Shown: positions 11,172-21,998 of the stretch, in pieces
How the letters are laid out: each line of letters starts with the position of its first letter
How positions within the stretch are numbered: position 1 is the first letter of the stretch
NCBI GenBank assembly: GCA_030770535.1
Contig: JASVEC010000040.1
Location: 124,001 to 188,000, forward strand
Length of the DNA stretch: 64,000 bases
Direction: 5' to 3'
From: Batkoa obscura
Lineage: Eukaryota > Entomophthoromycota > Entomophthoromycetes > Entomophthorales > Batkoaceae
Program-made: the position numbers and the translations under genes
The notes under the pieces: generated by a model
Database searches by the model: none
What the model was told of the DNA's origin: nothing
What the model saw: only the letters and a program-made list of their open reading frames with translations

Positions 11172-11635
11172 TGTGAAATCTGGTACTCAGGGTTTGGAGT
11201 CAAGAACAGCTATTGCTGGATTGACTACACTATAAGTCGAAAGGTCTTAGTTTATGTGACTAAGATAGACTTGGATTATGAGGAATAGCACGTAATAGGT
11301 TACAAGCTATATAAGACAAATAGAATAGACAATACTAATGTAAAACCTATGTAAAATACTATTAAGAAAACTTGGTGGCTTTATTAAATGTTCGAGATAT
11401 CAGGGAATAATTCAGTTAAAAAGCCTCGAACTACTATACTCTGTAAACTTTTTTATACTCTGAAAAGTATAAATATCAAAATGTGAGGATAATATTCTTT
11501 TGGATGGAGCTAGAAATCCTCATAACAAATCAAACTAAGAATGTGGGATTGATTTTCTCTGAACTCGAGAACACAACAGCTTAGGCGATTGTTATGTTAT
11601 AATTAACCATGGGACTGACAAAGCGATATTTCACA
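11172..11635 (+). mobile_element. LTR-like repeat, copy 2 (full length)
   Basis: Full 464-bp copy from TGTGAAAT to ATTTCACA, close in sequence to copy 1 (inverted, at the window edge) and copy 3 (20521-20984). The flanking five bases (ATATT and GACAA) do not match, so no target duplication remains. It runs directly into an older, partial copy. It is interpreted as a solo LTR fossil. Its similarity to copy 1 suggests a fairly recent origin. Confidence 0.75.
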
Positions 11636-12030
11636 GACAATACTAATGTAAAATCTGTAAAATATTATCAGAAAGATTTACTGGCTATACTAAAGGTACA
11701 ATATCAGGGAACAATTCAATTAAAGAGTCTCAAGTTATGTTGAAGAATCTCTTTTATACTCCAGCAAGTATGGATATCAAAATGAGAGGATAGTATTCTT
11801 TGCGATGTGAAGTTAGAAGTTCTCACAGTAAATCAAAATCAAAGGTTCAGGATCAATTGTGTCTGGACTCAAGAACATAACGACTTAAGTGACTATTATA
11901 TGGAGACCTATTTTTTTGTTTAAGAGCTTTACCAACAATTTTTCCACTCAAATAGCGCTTAAAAGATGGGAAAAGTGATGAAGCCAAAAAAATACCCCAT
12001 ATAATCAATCATGGAGCTAACAAATACAAC
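11636..12030 (+). mobile_element. older partial LTR-like copy, split by a MITE
   Basis: Homologous to the last two thirds of the 464-bp repeat (from its GACAATACTAATG word onward) but much more diverged than copies 1-3, hence older. A MITE (11898-12002) interrupts it, and the LTR-like sequence resumes after it (ATAATCAATCATGG...). It is a fossil with no coding part. Confidence 0.7.
11898..12002 (+). mobile_element. MITE copy 4, inside the older LTR-like copy
   Basis: Starts ATATGG and ends CCCCATAT, with core CCACTCAAATAGCGCTTAAA and the GATGAAGCC word near the right end. Sequence on both sides belongs to the older LTR-like copy, so this MITE inserted into it. Confidence 0.8.
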
Positions 12031-12486
12031 TGGTAATAGTGCTATTTATTAGTTTTTGTTTTTTACTTTATCGTGAAATTGTTTAAACATTTAATAGAAA
12101 TAATATAAAGCATATAATTAAAAAAATTAATTATTTAAAAAAACAATCAAAATAAATATTTTAATAAAAAATTAATTTCAAACTTTCTAAATTTAACTAG
12201 TCACATGTTATAGACTTACAAATTCAAAAACTTAACTTTGGATTAATTTCTAGATAAATTCTGAAACCAATTAAGATATCCCCATATACTACTGTATGTT
12301 AAATATAGCCAGTTTGTTTATTGACAATAGCAAGGATAAGCAATTTATAATCAGATAAACATTAGCAACTTTAATGTATTGCTAAATTTTATATTGATAG
12401 TAGGTTGTTTGAGATATAAAAAAAAATATAAAAATAAAGGATATTATATATTTAGTTACAAACAAATTATCCTAAATAATATAAGG
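12031..12486. other. intergenic, TATA-like elements upstream of small secreted relic
   Basis: AT-rich DNA with an AATATAAAAATAAAGG word near 12430-12445, placed like the TATA boxes of the related small genes at 14829 and 16083. Nothing else recognised. Confidence 0.4.
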
Positions 12487-12659
12487 ATGCACCACAGGCT
12501 CTATTTTATAGGATGTTTAATCCCAATAGCTTATTGTTTATTATAGCTAGTAATAATAATTTGGTGAAAAAACCTCTTAACTTGGATAATAATATGAACA
12601 TTGGTATAAGCGTTACTGAATATAAAGGTATAGAATTAGGTAATAAATTGACTCTCTAG
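12487..12659 (+). pseudogene. relic of small secreted protein family, member 1
   Basis: Opens with a signal-peptide-like start, MHHRLYFIGCLIPIAYCLL, which aligns with the starts at 14829 and 16083 (shared HRLY/YRLY and LIPI). The frame does not continue as a normal gene, so it is called broken. An Asn/Lys-rich stretch follows to about 12659. Function unknown. Confidence 0.4.
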
Positions 12660-13163
12660 CGGATACATGGTAATATTCAAGACGGAAAAAAAGAAACCTC
12701 TTTATTTTAGTACATTTTATATGGCTCTTAAAAAGTTCTGGCATTATCAAGGAAAATATAAGCTAATATTTGAAATTAAATTAACTAATAAATAACATTG
12801 AATACCACTATCGGTAATTGAAGTATATAACTTTAGATAATAAATTTCTATTTTTTATTACAAATTTATTTTATCTTAATAAAAGCGCTTTTAATATAAT
12901 CCCTTTTAAAATATATAAGTACCAATCATTAACAATATAGCTTTAAATTATCATGAATCGTAAAAGATATTCATATTCCATGTATATGTAAAATAAGATC
13001 CTATTAATTACTCTGCATTTGGATTATAACTTAAATCAAGTAATGTTTTTGAACACTATTTACATTGCTCTAGAAAATTATACTCATTTTAATAAGCGGC
13101 TCAGTCAAAATAGATTCAAATGAAAGATAGCTATTGAGCATGTAATAGATTATATGATGTAGC

Positions 13164-13268
13164 ATATTGGGGTGTTTTTTTAGTTTCATCATTTTTTCTA
13201 TTTTTAAGCGCTATTTGAGTGGAAAAATTGTTAGTGAAATTCCTAAATAGAGAAATACATGCTCATAT
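13164..13268 (-). mobile_element. MITE copy 5
   Basis: ATATTGGGGTG start, CTCATAT end, core TTTTTAAGCGCTATTTGAGT. Complete length with moderate divergence. Confidence 0.75.
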
Positions 13269-13355
13269 TTATTAGGTATTTTCGCATCTTTCATTTTAGG
13301 CAAAAAAAAGTGGCAGGCATATCATTAGCTACAATAAGAAATAAAATTTTATCTA

Positions 13356-13400
13356 ATAGAGGGTTAATATTTAATAGAGGGTTAATATTTAATGAATAGT
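13356..13400. repeat. short tandem repeat, 20-bp unit
   Basis: Two and a bit copies of a unit containing TAATAGAGGGTTAATATTTA in direct order. No function inferred. Confidence 0.7.
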
Positions 13401-14768
13401 CTTGGTTAATATTTTAAAACTTTTTATTTAGTTAAAATAATAATATCAATTTAAATTTCATTTTTTTAATAATAAAATGCCATTTAGTTATTTCAAAAAG
13501 CTTCAAAAAAAAAACGAAGCTATTAAAAACAAATTACCGCTTTTTAGCCTATTTTATTTTTGTCTGGAATTCTTTTTAACTATAAATATCAAAGTTTAAA
13601 TCAAGAATTAACTTTTGCTTCAACACTTTCCAGTATAAAAATGAAGTAGGTAACGTGTACTTGAATCTGAGGTTTAATTTCAACTAGATGGTAGTAAATC
13701 CACACTAAATAAAAAGATTGTTTTAGGAGTAATAGATATAAAGATGCATTACAGAGTTTATTTTGACGTGTTTGGCTCAAATGGCAAAGGAAATAAGCCA
13801 AGGGCCGGCTCAAGATCAAAAGAAAGTCTACGGAGGCCTCATATCAGGGGAATGCTAGTGCCACTTTGAATCATTCTATTCAGTAGTTTATGCATAATTT
13901 TTTTTACTATATTTTATTTAGTTTTATAGTACTGATGGTCTAGTAGAAGTGAACTGGTTTTAGGTTTTAGGACAAAATCAAGTATTAGGAAATAGGTAAT
14001 ACTACATAATGCTTTTGTAGTTTATCAAATTAGATAGCATTAATATGACTTTTATTTCTTTTATTGCTATTTTGTTATTAATTAGAGTTTTTCTATTTTG
14101 ATATAGGGCTTTTGTAATACCCTTTTTTACTTCTAAAAATAACATGGAATATAAAATATAGCCATATTCATGCTCTAATTGTATTTCGTACAAAGCGTTC
14201 CTAGTTGTATTACTAAATTTTAAAAAACAGTTCCAACAATAAAACAGCTAAATAAGAGTAGACTTACATAACATGGTCTTGATTATACGTTGTGGCTTCT
14301 TTCATTTAATATCTGTAGAAATACAATTGTAAAAGTTAATATTTAGATCTCATCATCAAGAAAAGGATAATTGGCTTTAAAAGAATAGAATTTAAGAATA
14401 TACTTTATCCTTTGTAAAATGGGAACCCTTCCAATAAAAATAAGAGTGTTTTAATGTAAAAGATTGTGTCACTGAAAAAATTAAAACGATGAATTGTTTC
14501 AGTACCTTTCAATATAAAATTAGAGTTAGTAAAATGTACTCAAAATCGAAATCTGAGTTCAGCTAACCAAAGATCTCTTAATTTGTTAAACTATTTTAGT
14601 ATCAAAAGAAAGTTTTATATAAAACTCTAATAGTATAAAGGATTATTAAATATATTATTTGAATCTATCAAGTCAAGTCGATAATTAATAAGATAATTCT
14701 AAATATAATTGATATAGGTAATTAACCGAAATTATTTAATAAAGTATAACCAATATAAAACCAAAAAA

Positions 14769-14776
14769 TATAAAAG
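14769..14776 (+). promoter_or_regulatory. TATA box of small secreted relic 2
   Basis: TATAAAAG 60 bases before the ATG at 14829. The same word sits 72 bases before the ATG at 16083, in aligned sequence. Confidence 0.5.
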
Positions 14777-14828
14777 GGAACACAACAGCAAACTTATAAA
14801 AATATAAACTATTCTAGAAATAACAAAA

Positions 14829-15060
14829 ATGAACACCTATAGAATACTTTATTCTTTAGTGTATTTAATTCTAGTAGCTTGTTCTTATTATGCCTTGTAA
14901 TGACAGAATAACGAAACCCTATAGTTTAAGCAGCAGCTCAAATACCAGAAGAAGTAAACTAATTACCATCTCAGAACAAAGGAAATTCTTAGAAATCGCT
15001 AAAAATATCAGTTAGGATGCTAAAGATGTCATCAACTATTATATTGGGTAACTTCAATAT
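14829..15060 (+). pseudogene. relic of small secreted protein family, member 2
   Basis: The first 23 codons give a good signal peptide (YRILYSLVYLILVACSYY) that aligns with the intact member at 16083. The frame closes right after it. The following sequence contains several stops in every frame and is read as decayed. The promoter TATAAAAG is still present. Function unknown. Confidence 0.45.
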
Positions 15061-16010
15061 AATATTGTAAATGTAGTTAGCTAATTTTTTGAAAATTAGT
15101 TAATGAACCAAAATGGAACTAACTTTGGAGCTCAAAAGCAATTTAATATCAACATCTAACATTAAGTAATGTTCTCATAATTTATAAACTAAATGGTTTT
15201 ACATATAAAATTTATTTGAATATTTTCATTTTTACCTTTAATTTAAAAAATATATTTTGATGTAATGCTTTTACAATACTTTTATACTGCTTTTAGAGCA
15301 ATCAATATAAAATATAGCCATACTTGTTTTATAAATATATACTATACAAAGTTTTTCTAATTCTTAAACGTTAGATATGCTTTTACAAATATCAATATGG
15401 TCGAATTTCTTGTACGATGTTTTTTTTATAAACAATATAATCCTAATAATAGGTACTTCCCTATAATAGACTTGAAAAACTTAAATAATATAGTAAGCGA
15501 AATGGTATAAGTAAAAGTCATGTATTTTTTTGATTTTCATAAGTGAAAGATTCTGATATAAAAATTGGTATATAAATTTACCATTAGAATGAAACAAATG
15601 AATCTAATAAAATAGAGTTCTAAAAAAGCACCTTATCTTTTATAAAATGAAGATACTTCTAATAAAAATAAGAGTATTTTAATGTAAAAAGTCATCCTGT
15701 TGAAAAACCAAGGCAGCGGAGTTGGGTCAACACCTTTTAGTACGAGGTCAAGGCAAACGAAATATTAAATTTTGGACTCTGGTATCACCTGATTACAAAT
15801 CTTGTGATTAATAAAAATATTTTATATTGAAAAAGACTTGTATACACTAATTAAATAAAGCATTAATTTATCCATTATTTAAATTTATTAAGCAGATCTA
15901 TAATTAACAAAAAAATCCATCTATAGTTAATGAACATATTTAATAGAATCATTTAATTAATTAGTAATATTATAAAAAATAATAAACAAAGACTAGTCTG
16001 GAATGAAAAA

Positions 16011-16018
16011 TATAAAAG
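16011..16018 (+). promoter_or_regulatory. TATA box of small secreted gene
   Basis: TATAAAAG 72 bases upstream of the ATG at 16083, conserved with the decayed duplicate (14769-14776). Confidence 0.5.
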
Positions 16019-16082
16019 CGGATGATAGCAAACCTACACTTAAAAAAGATAAAAAGTTATTCTGAGAATAACAAACTTTAAA

Positions 16083-16313
16083 ATGGTCTATAGGCTTTAC
16101 CTTTTAGCATATTTGATTCCAATCGTTTCCTCTTATGTTATGAATTACAATGGTGGAATAGCTGAACCTAATGCTAATGGAGTCGATGAATTCTTTATAG
16201 CAGCTAGAAATTCAATTAGCAATCTAAGTGAGCCACAAGTTGCCTCTGATAAAAATTTCCCAAGTACTTATCTTAATGCTCTTGAGAATGCTAGAACTAC
16301 CTTTAATCATTAG
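16083..16313 (+). CDS. small secreted protein, unknown function
   Basis: 76-residue protein with an N-terminal signal peptide (YRLYLLAYLIPIVSS, cleavage likely near residue 17). The mature part is short and hydrophilic, without cysteines, and rich in Asn, Ala and Ser. No domain is recognised. Support for a real gene comes from the TATA box in a sensible place, the ATG in an A-rich leader, and relatives of the same signal peptide at 12487 and 14829. The surroundings are gene-poor and repeat-rich, as is often seen for fast-evolving secreted genes, but calling it an effector would be a guess. It could also be the only open remnant of a dying family. Confidence 0.45.
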   Translation: MVYRLYLLAYLIPIVSSYVMNYNGGIAEPNANGVDEFFIAARNSISNLSEPQVASDKNFPSTYLNALENARTTFNH

Positions 16314-17869
16314 ATTGAATGATATATATATTATCGTATAATGTAGCAATTGTGTTTTTTAATAATCTAGTGGTAGAGTATGATATATTAACTTTAAAAT
16401 TTGAAACGCTTTTTGATTTTAATAAATAACAAATGTTGGATAATATCTTAATAGCTTGTAAAGTAGATTGTATTTAAGCCATAATTTTTGTTTTGCTGAA
16501 TATTATTTTATTTGTGATTTGTATTGCTATTAATTCCATAAGAAACACAAAATAAATAATTATTACTATAACCAAGGTTCGAACCTAAAAGAAATATCAA
16601 ATGATGGTTATTATCCCAATATATTTGACTATATAAATCTAATATTAAAACCAAATATCAAAAATAGTGTTAATTTTAATTATATAAAGTTAACACATTT
16701 AATAATAATAAACAGTTGATGTAATAATATTTAATTGATCTTAAATAATTAATGGTGTAATGGAAACAAATTGACATTAAATAATGGACAATGAGAGCCT
16801 TCCTATTCTTTCTTTCAATAACATTGAGTTCAAGTTGTATTTAAAGTTAACATCTTAACTTTGATTGAATTCATATATTGATTGTCATGTACAATGTTGC
16901 TAATAAAAAAGATTGATTGTTAAATTTAAGTTTGACAAGTTTATTTTTATAATTATTAAAAACAAAAACAAGGCCAATATACATTTAAGTATAATAACAA
17001 ATTTAATTTGAAAGCTGATAAATTGAACAAAAATAATTTGTTAAAAATATGTAATTTTTAAATAATAGCAAAAATCGAATTAATACAAAAATATAAAAAA
17101 TTTGATCAAAACAATTCAATAGAATATTAATTTTGCTCAAAAAATGTCCAAGTTAATTTTTAAACAGACATACGACTTTCTAATTGGTTATTTCTTGAAA
17201 CAGTGGGAGTACTAATTTTTAGTGAAATTTAATTTAACTTATTAGGTTTTATATTTTCAAAATCTTGTTATAAAATGATGGGTTGAAAAAAAACAAATAT
17301 TAAAATAATAATTCATAAAATTATATAGCTTTCGGGGATATAGTTATTTCATCGATAGAATCAAAAGTTTAGATCGGGTTGTACAAATAAAATGAAGATG
17401 CTAGGACCTTGAACAAAATTGAATAATCAAAGGTCTTTGAAAAAAATAGTGGCTTAAAATTGAATTTCCGTTAACCTACCAAAAAACAATGTGTCGAAAA
17501 AAATACTCTAGAAAAAGTATTGTGTCAAAAAAGGATGAATTTAATAGAGAAATTAAAGGTCAAGACCAATAATGTGGTTTATTTATAAAATAATCGACCA
17601 TTTCTACAGGATAAATCACTAAATATGAAATCAAAGCTTAGTTGATGAAATTTTAACTTTTCCCCTGAAAACATTGACAAATTAAATATTGGTGTAAAAG
17701 TGATGTAGTCTATTCTATTGGAAAATTCTAAAATTTGTATAAAATTGCAATCCAAAATTTAAGAATAACCGAAATGAATAGATTTGGAATAAAAGGAAAA
17801 ATAGATAGACCAAGAATTATCTTTATTTAAGAAAACAAATATCGATTAATTTATCTAATATACACAAAG
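16314..17869. other. intergenic, possible tiny relics
   Basis: 1.55 kb before the oxysterol-binding-type gene. At 16791 an ATG opens an 18-codon frame that looks like a bare signal peptide (MRAFLFFLSITLSSS...). At 17144 a 23-codon frame (MSKLIFKQTYDFLIGYFLKQ...) follows an A-rich leader. Neither can be supported as a gene. The word GGTTCGAACC at 16576-16585 resembles a tRNA T-arm, but no cloverleaf surrounds it. Confidence 0.4.
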
Positions 17870-19335
17870 ATGGCTTCCAATAATATAACCCCAACGATTG
17901 CTCCAGCTAATGAAATAAAAACTGAAGTAGCTACTTATGATGATAAAGATAATGGTGAACATGGAAAATTCAAATTCATCTTATCCTTGTTAAAGAAGGT
18001 GATTGGAGTGACGGATATTATTAGCATGTAAGTTAACTACTACTAACTATTGGAAATAACCTGTAACTTTATTTAACAGGAGAATCTCATTACCTTCACA
18101 AGTCTTAGATCCCATTCCTAATTTAGAATACTTCAACTGGTTAGATCGTCCTGATTATTTTGCTTGTATAAGTGAACCAGAAGATCCTAAAGAACGAATG
18201 TTGGCTGTATTAAGATATTCCTTTACACGTTATTTGAAATATCATGTACGTTTTATTATCTACAATATCATAGATTATAACATCAGCTAATTTTACTTAT
18301 CATTATAGGAAAATAAAATAGTAAAACCATATAATTCTATCTTGGGCGAGTATTTTACTTGCAAATGGAATACCACTTCACCTATAAGTGGTAGAGAGAT
18401 AACCATAAATATGTTAAATGAACAAATATCACATCATCCACCAGTCTCCGCTCTTTGGTATGAATGCCCAGAAACAGGGGTTGTTGCTCAAGGAAACGAT
18501 CATATTACAGCTAAATTTACAGGTACTAGTAAGTGAGCTTTAGTATTTATTAGATTGCTTTTATATTGATTTCTTTTTACAAAATAGCTGTCAAAGTCAT
18601 ACCTGGTGAATTAGCAAGAGGTATTTATATTACATTGAGAAATCGAGATAATGAAGAATATCATTTAACTCATGGTTCCGCTTATGTCCAAGGGTTTTTA
18701 TCAGGTTCACTCGGAGTCGGCTTAGCTGATTCAGTAGTTATATCTTGTCCTGCAACTAAATTAAGAGCAGTTATTGAGTTTAAACCAGAGGTAAAAAGAT
18801 ATTATTATATTATTAAGAATGAGTGGATATTGATATTTTAATCTATTTTTAGAAATTTTTTGGTAAAAATAAATTTGGTGTAGATGGTGCTTTGTTTCAG
18901 TTCAATCCTACATTTACTACTAGTACTACAGAGGCTGATCTCCCACCAAGTAATTTTAAATTAAGTGATATCTCAAAATCGGATCTCATCTGTAAAATAA
19001 ATGGAAGTTGGAGGGATAAGATCTACCTCGAAACCTCAGCCAAAGAAAAAGAAATTTTAATTGATTTAAACGGGCTCAAACCATTACAAAAAATAATTAA
19101 ACCCATGGAAGAAATGAGTGAATTGGAATCTAGAAAAGTATGGAAGGAGGTTACAGACAATATTTTAATCAAAGAATTTTCAAAGGCTACTAAAGCTAAA
19201 GTACACATTGAAGATATTCAAAGAGACAAAGCTAAAAAAAGGGGAGATACTCCTTGGGAACCTACTTTCTTTTATTCAAAAGAAGACGAGCAGCATAAAC
19301 AGCATTTAAAACCTGGGGTTGATATTAATTATTAA
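17870..19335 (+). CDS. oxysterol-binding protein homologue (Osh/ORP family)
   Basis: Five exons (17870-18027, 18080-18245, 18309-18528, 18588-18790, 18853-19335) joined by GT...AG introns of 52-63 nt with clean frames. The product is about 409 residues, all of it the ORD lipid-transfer domain: ISLPSQVLDPIPNLEYF near the lid, KPYNSILGEYF, then the family fingerprint EQISHHPPVSA, and the late GDTPWEPTFFYSKED segment. No PH or ankyrin domain precedes it, so it is of the short Osh4/Kes1 type. This family exchanges sterol or PI4P between ER and Golgi or plasma membrane. The start ATG is the first in the exon and is preceded by an ATCGAT word at about 17841. Confidence 0.92.
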
Positions 19336-19887
19336 AGAGGGGGTGGGGAATGGTACTATTTGTCTATAAGTAAATTAATTTCAGTATAATATAATATAAT
19401 ATATGTATATAATTTTAGATCTTTCGATCTTTTTATTTTGAGTAATAAAAATAAGAACGTATATATGAAAATTAGTATTAAAATTTTATTTTTCTTTGTA
19501 TTGATGTAATCTTATAATTCAACTTCTTTGTCTGTCTACATTTTAATAAATAATAGAATTAGTGGGTTTATCTGTTTTACTATATAAGCTCCTTTTATCT
19601 ATCAATCACTTTAGCGAATAAATAAAACTGTTTTATAAACTTATGTCATTATCTGATGATAAGATTTAAAGGATGAGATTAATACATTATACAGGTTTAT
19701 TCACTTACTATATTAATAATATTGGAAACTTTCAAATCGCAATGGAAAACCAACTACTTTTAAAAAGTCCAGTTTTAAACTAAAGCTTAATTTTTAATAA
19801 ACAAAAGTATGAGAAAAATATATGAAATATATTAAGCCAATGTAGTATACATAATAAGTTATGTTAAAAAGCGACAAGAAAAATACT

Positions 19888-19994
19888 ATATGAGGGTGTA
19901 TTTTTGTACTTAAGAATTTTACTAAAAATCTTTCCGCTCAAGTAGCACTTAAAAAATGGAAAAAGTAATGAAATCAAAAAAAACATCCCCATAT
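19888..19994 (+). mobile_element. MITE copy 6
   Basis: ATATGAGGGTG start, CATCCCCATAT end, interior CTTTCCGCTCAAGTAGCACTT. Full length. Confidence 0.78.
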
Positions 19995-20405
19995 ATACTT
20001 ATTTAAAATTTCAGAACTTCAATTCCTTTATTGTTTCTTTTCAATATTAGGTTTAATTTTATCAAAAATTGAATTTTAAGCTTTAGTTTAAAAAGCTGAA
20101 AATAGTCTTGGTTTTTTATGAATTTAAGCTAGCTTTTAAAATTGAGCTTTATCTACTGAAAACCCTTCAATATTGTTAGTTGAATTAAAACCAAACTTTG
20201 GAAGTAATTCATTTTTAGTTTTAATTTTCTACTATTTGTAAAAGATTTAATGCTTTGAAATAATAAATTGTCAATTACCTATAACTTAATTTATTTATTA
20301 ATATCATTTATTAGTTTTACAATAGAATAGAAATAATTGTCAGAACTTAAATTAGAAAGTCATTTATATTTAAAAATAAAACCTAATAATTAAATATTAT
20401 ATAAA

Positions 20406-20512
20406 ATATGTGGGAGTGTTCTTTTTATTTCATTACTTTCTCTATTTTTGAGCGTTATTTAAGTAGGATAGCTGTTGGTAAAATTTTTAAACAAAAACAT
20501 ATATACCCATAT
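20406..20512 (-). mobile_element. MITE copy 7
   Basis: ATATGTGGGAGTG start and CCCATAT end. The core GAGCGTTATTTAAGTAGG is diverged. It is followed after one base by the start of copy 8. Confidence 0.75.
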
Positions 20513-20513
20513 A

Positions 20514-21086
20514 ATATGGGTGTGAAATCTGGTACTCAGTGTTTGGAGTCAAAAACAGTTATTGCTTGGTTGACTACACTATAAGTCGAAAGGTCTTAGT
20601 TTATGTGACTAAGATAGACTTGGATTATAAAGAATAGCACCTAATAGGCTATAGACTATATAAGACAAACATAATAGACAATACCAATGCAAAATCTACG
20701 TAAAATACTATTAAGAAAACTTAGTGGCTTTATTAAACGTTCGAGATATCAGGGAATAATTCAGTTAAAAAGCCTCAAGCTATTATGTTTTAGAATCTCT
20801 TTTATACTCCGATAAGTATAAATATCAAAACGAGAGGATAGTGTTCTTTGAGACGAAGATAGAAATTCCATTAACAAATCAGAATAAGAGCACGGGAATA
20901 ATTGTCTCTATGATTGAGAACACAACAGCTTAGGCGATTATTATGCTATAGTTAACCATGGGGTTGACCAAGCGATATTTCACAATGGGGATGTTTTTTT
21001 ACATCTAAGGATTTTACTAACAATTTTTCCACGCAAATAGCGCTTAAAAGATGGAAAAGTAATGAAGCCAAAAAAAAACCCCAATA
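20514..21086 (+). mobile_element. MITE copy 8, interrupted by an LTR-like element
   Basis: Its left tip (ATATGGG, 20514-20520) is separated from its body (20985-21086: ATGGGGATGTTTTTT, core CACGCAAATAGCGCTTAAAA, GATGGAAAAGTAATGAAGCC) by the 464-bp LTR-like repeat. ATGGG is present on both sides of the insert as a 5-bp duplication. Without the insert this is a normal MITE. Confidence 0.8.
20521..20984 (+). mobile_element. LTR-like repeat, copy 3, with 5-bp target duplication
   Basis: 464 bp, TGTGAAAT...ATTTCACA, the same length as copy 2. It is flanked by ATGGG at 20516-20520 and 20985-20989. TG...CA ends, a short terminal inverted repeat and a 5-bp duplication are typical of LTR retrotransposon ends, so this is best read as a solo LTR fossil. 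It inserted in the tip of MITE copy 8. No coding part. Confidence 0.8.
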
Positions 21087-21349
21087 ATCATATTAATTTT
21101 TACCTATATTAAAGCTATAATTGATAATAATGCTATTTGTTAGTTTTTATTTCCTGTTTTCTTTAAGACATTAATTTTATACATTGTTTAATTAAATTTA
21201 ATTTTAGATAGACTATATTTAATAACGTTCTTTCAGCTGAATTTGAATTTAAGCTTGTGTTAAAGTTCTTATTATTACTATTATTATTTAAACATAAAAT
21301 TAAAGCATCAATACATTTAAGATTTTATTGAAAATTAAAATTACTTAAC

Positions 21350-21467
21350 ATATGGGGATGTATTTTTTTGTTTAAGAATTTCACTAAGAATTTTTTCGCT
21401 CAAACAGTACTTAAAAAATGGAAAAATTGCTAGTAAAATTCTTAAGCAAAAAGATACATCCACATAT
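21350..21467 (+). mobile_element. MITE copy 9, fold-back variant
   Basis: 118 bp. Unlike other copies, the right half (TTGCTAGTAAAATTCTTAAG...) is the inverted form of the left half instead of the usual AGTAATGAAGCC side. The whole is therefore a near-perfect hairpin with two left ends. Confidence 0.7.
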
Positions 21468-21892
21468 ATTCTGACTGAAAGTCACTTTCAATAGTACAAA
21501 AAGCAAACTTTAATGATCAAGAGTCACTCCTAAGAAGCAAAAAGTTAATAAAAAAATATTAATCTAATAAAACAATTTTTTTAACTAACTCCTCGTACTA
21601 TTAACCTTCAATATTAAAATCATTATAATAAGACAAACACTTTAATACTCAAGAATCACTAAAATTAACTTTTTTTGAATATTAAGTATAACCCATTTTA
21701 ATAACCTAAGATTAGCCATAAGTAATGGATTTCCAACTATGTTGAGACTTTAATAACTGGCATTTTCATTTTAGATATATCAGTTCGTTTCTTTCACTCA
21801 CCAATAGTATCGTGACCAACTTGAGTATCTACTTGTTACTAATTATACTCAAATTAATGAAAATAAACCCAAAAAGTAGAATAAATTTTAGA

Positions 21893-21998
21893 ATATAGGA
21901 ATGTATTTTTGTGTTTAAGAATTTCATTAATAGCTTTTCCACTCAAATAGTGCTTAAAAAATGGAAAAAGTAATGAATTCAAAAAAACACTCTCATAT
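21893..21998 (+). mobile_element. MITE copy 10
   Basis: ATATAGGAATG start, CTCTCATAT end, core CCACTCAAATAGTGCTTAAA. Full length. Confidence 0.78.

Larger units (their letters stand above)
12660..14095. other. intergenic with MITE and diverged duplicate fragments
   Basis: Holds MITE copy 5 (13164-13268) and a short direct repeat (13356-13400). A segment at about 13610-13690 weakly matches 14490-14560 and 15720-15790, so it may be a third fragment of the tandem duplication described below. A 72-codon minus-strand frame at 13601-13819 overlaps that fragment and is not convincing. Confidence 0.45.
14096..16313 (+). repeat. diverged tandem duplication, unit about 1.2 kb
   Basis: Segments 14096-15060 and about 15254-16313 share, in the same order, a TTTTGATRTA...GCTTTT word, AATATAAAATATAGCCATA, AATAAAAATAAGAGTRTTTTAATG, a TATAAAAG box and a signal-peptide start codon region. 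Spacing between matching points is about 1.16-1.25 kb. Divergence is high, so the duplication is old. Unit 2 keeps an open small gene. Unit 1 keeps only its beginning. Confidence 0.6.

Noticed and set aside
13601-13819. 72-codon minus-strand frame
   Set aside because: Overlaps a diverged fragment of the tandem duplication and has no family or signal.
16576-16585. GGTTCGAACC, like a tRNA T-arm
   Set aside because: No acceptor, D or anticodon arms could be laid out around it, so no tRNA is called.
17144-17215. 23-codon frame starting MSKLIFKQTYDFL
   Set aside because: Too short, and no convincing splice continuation or family.
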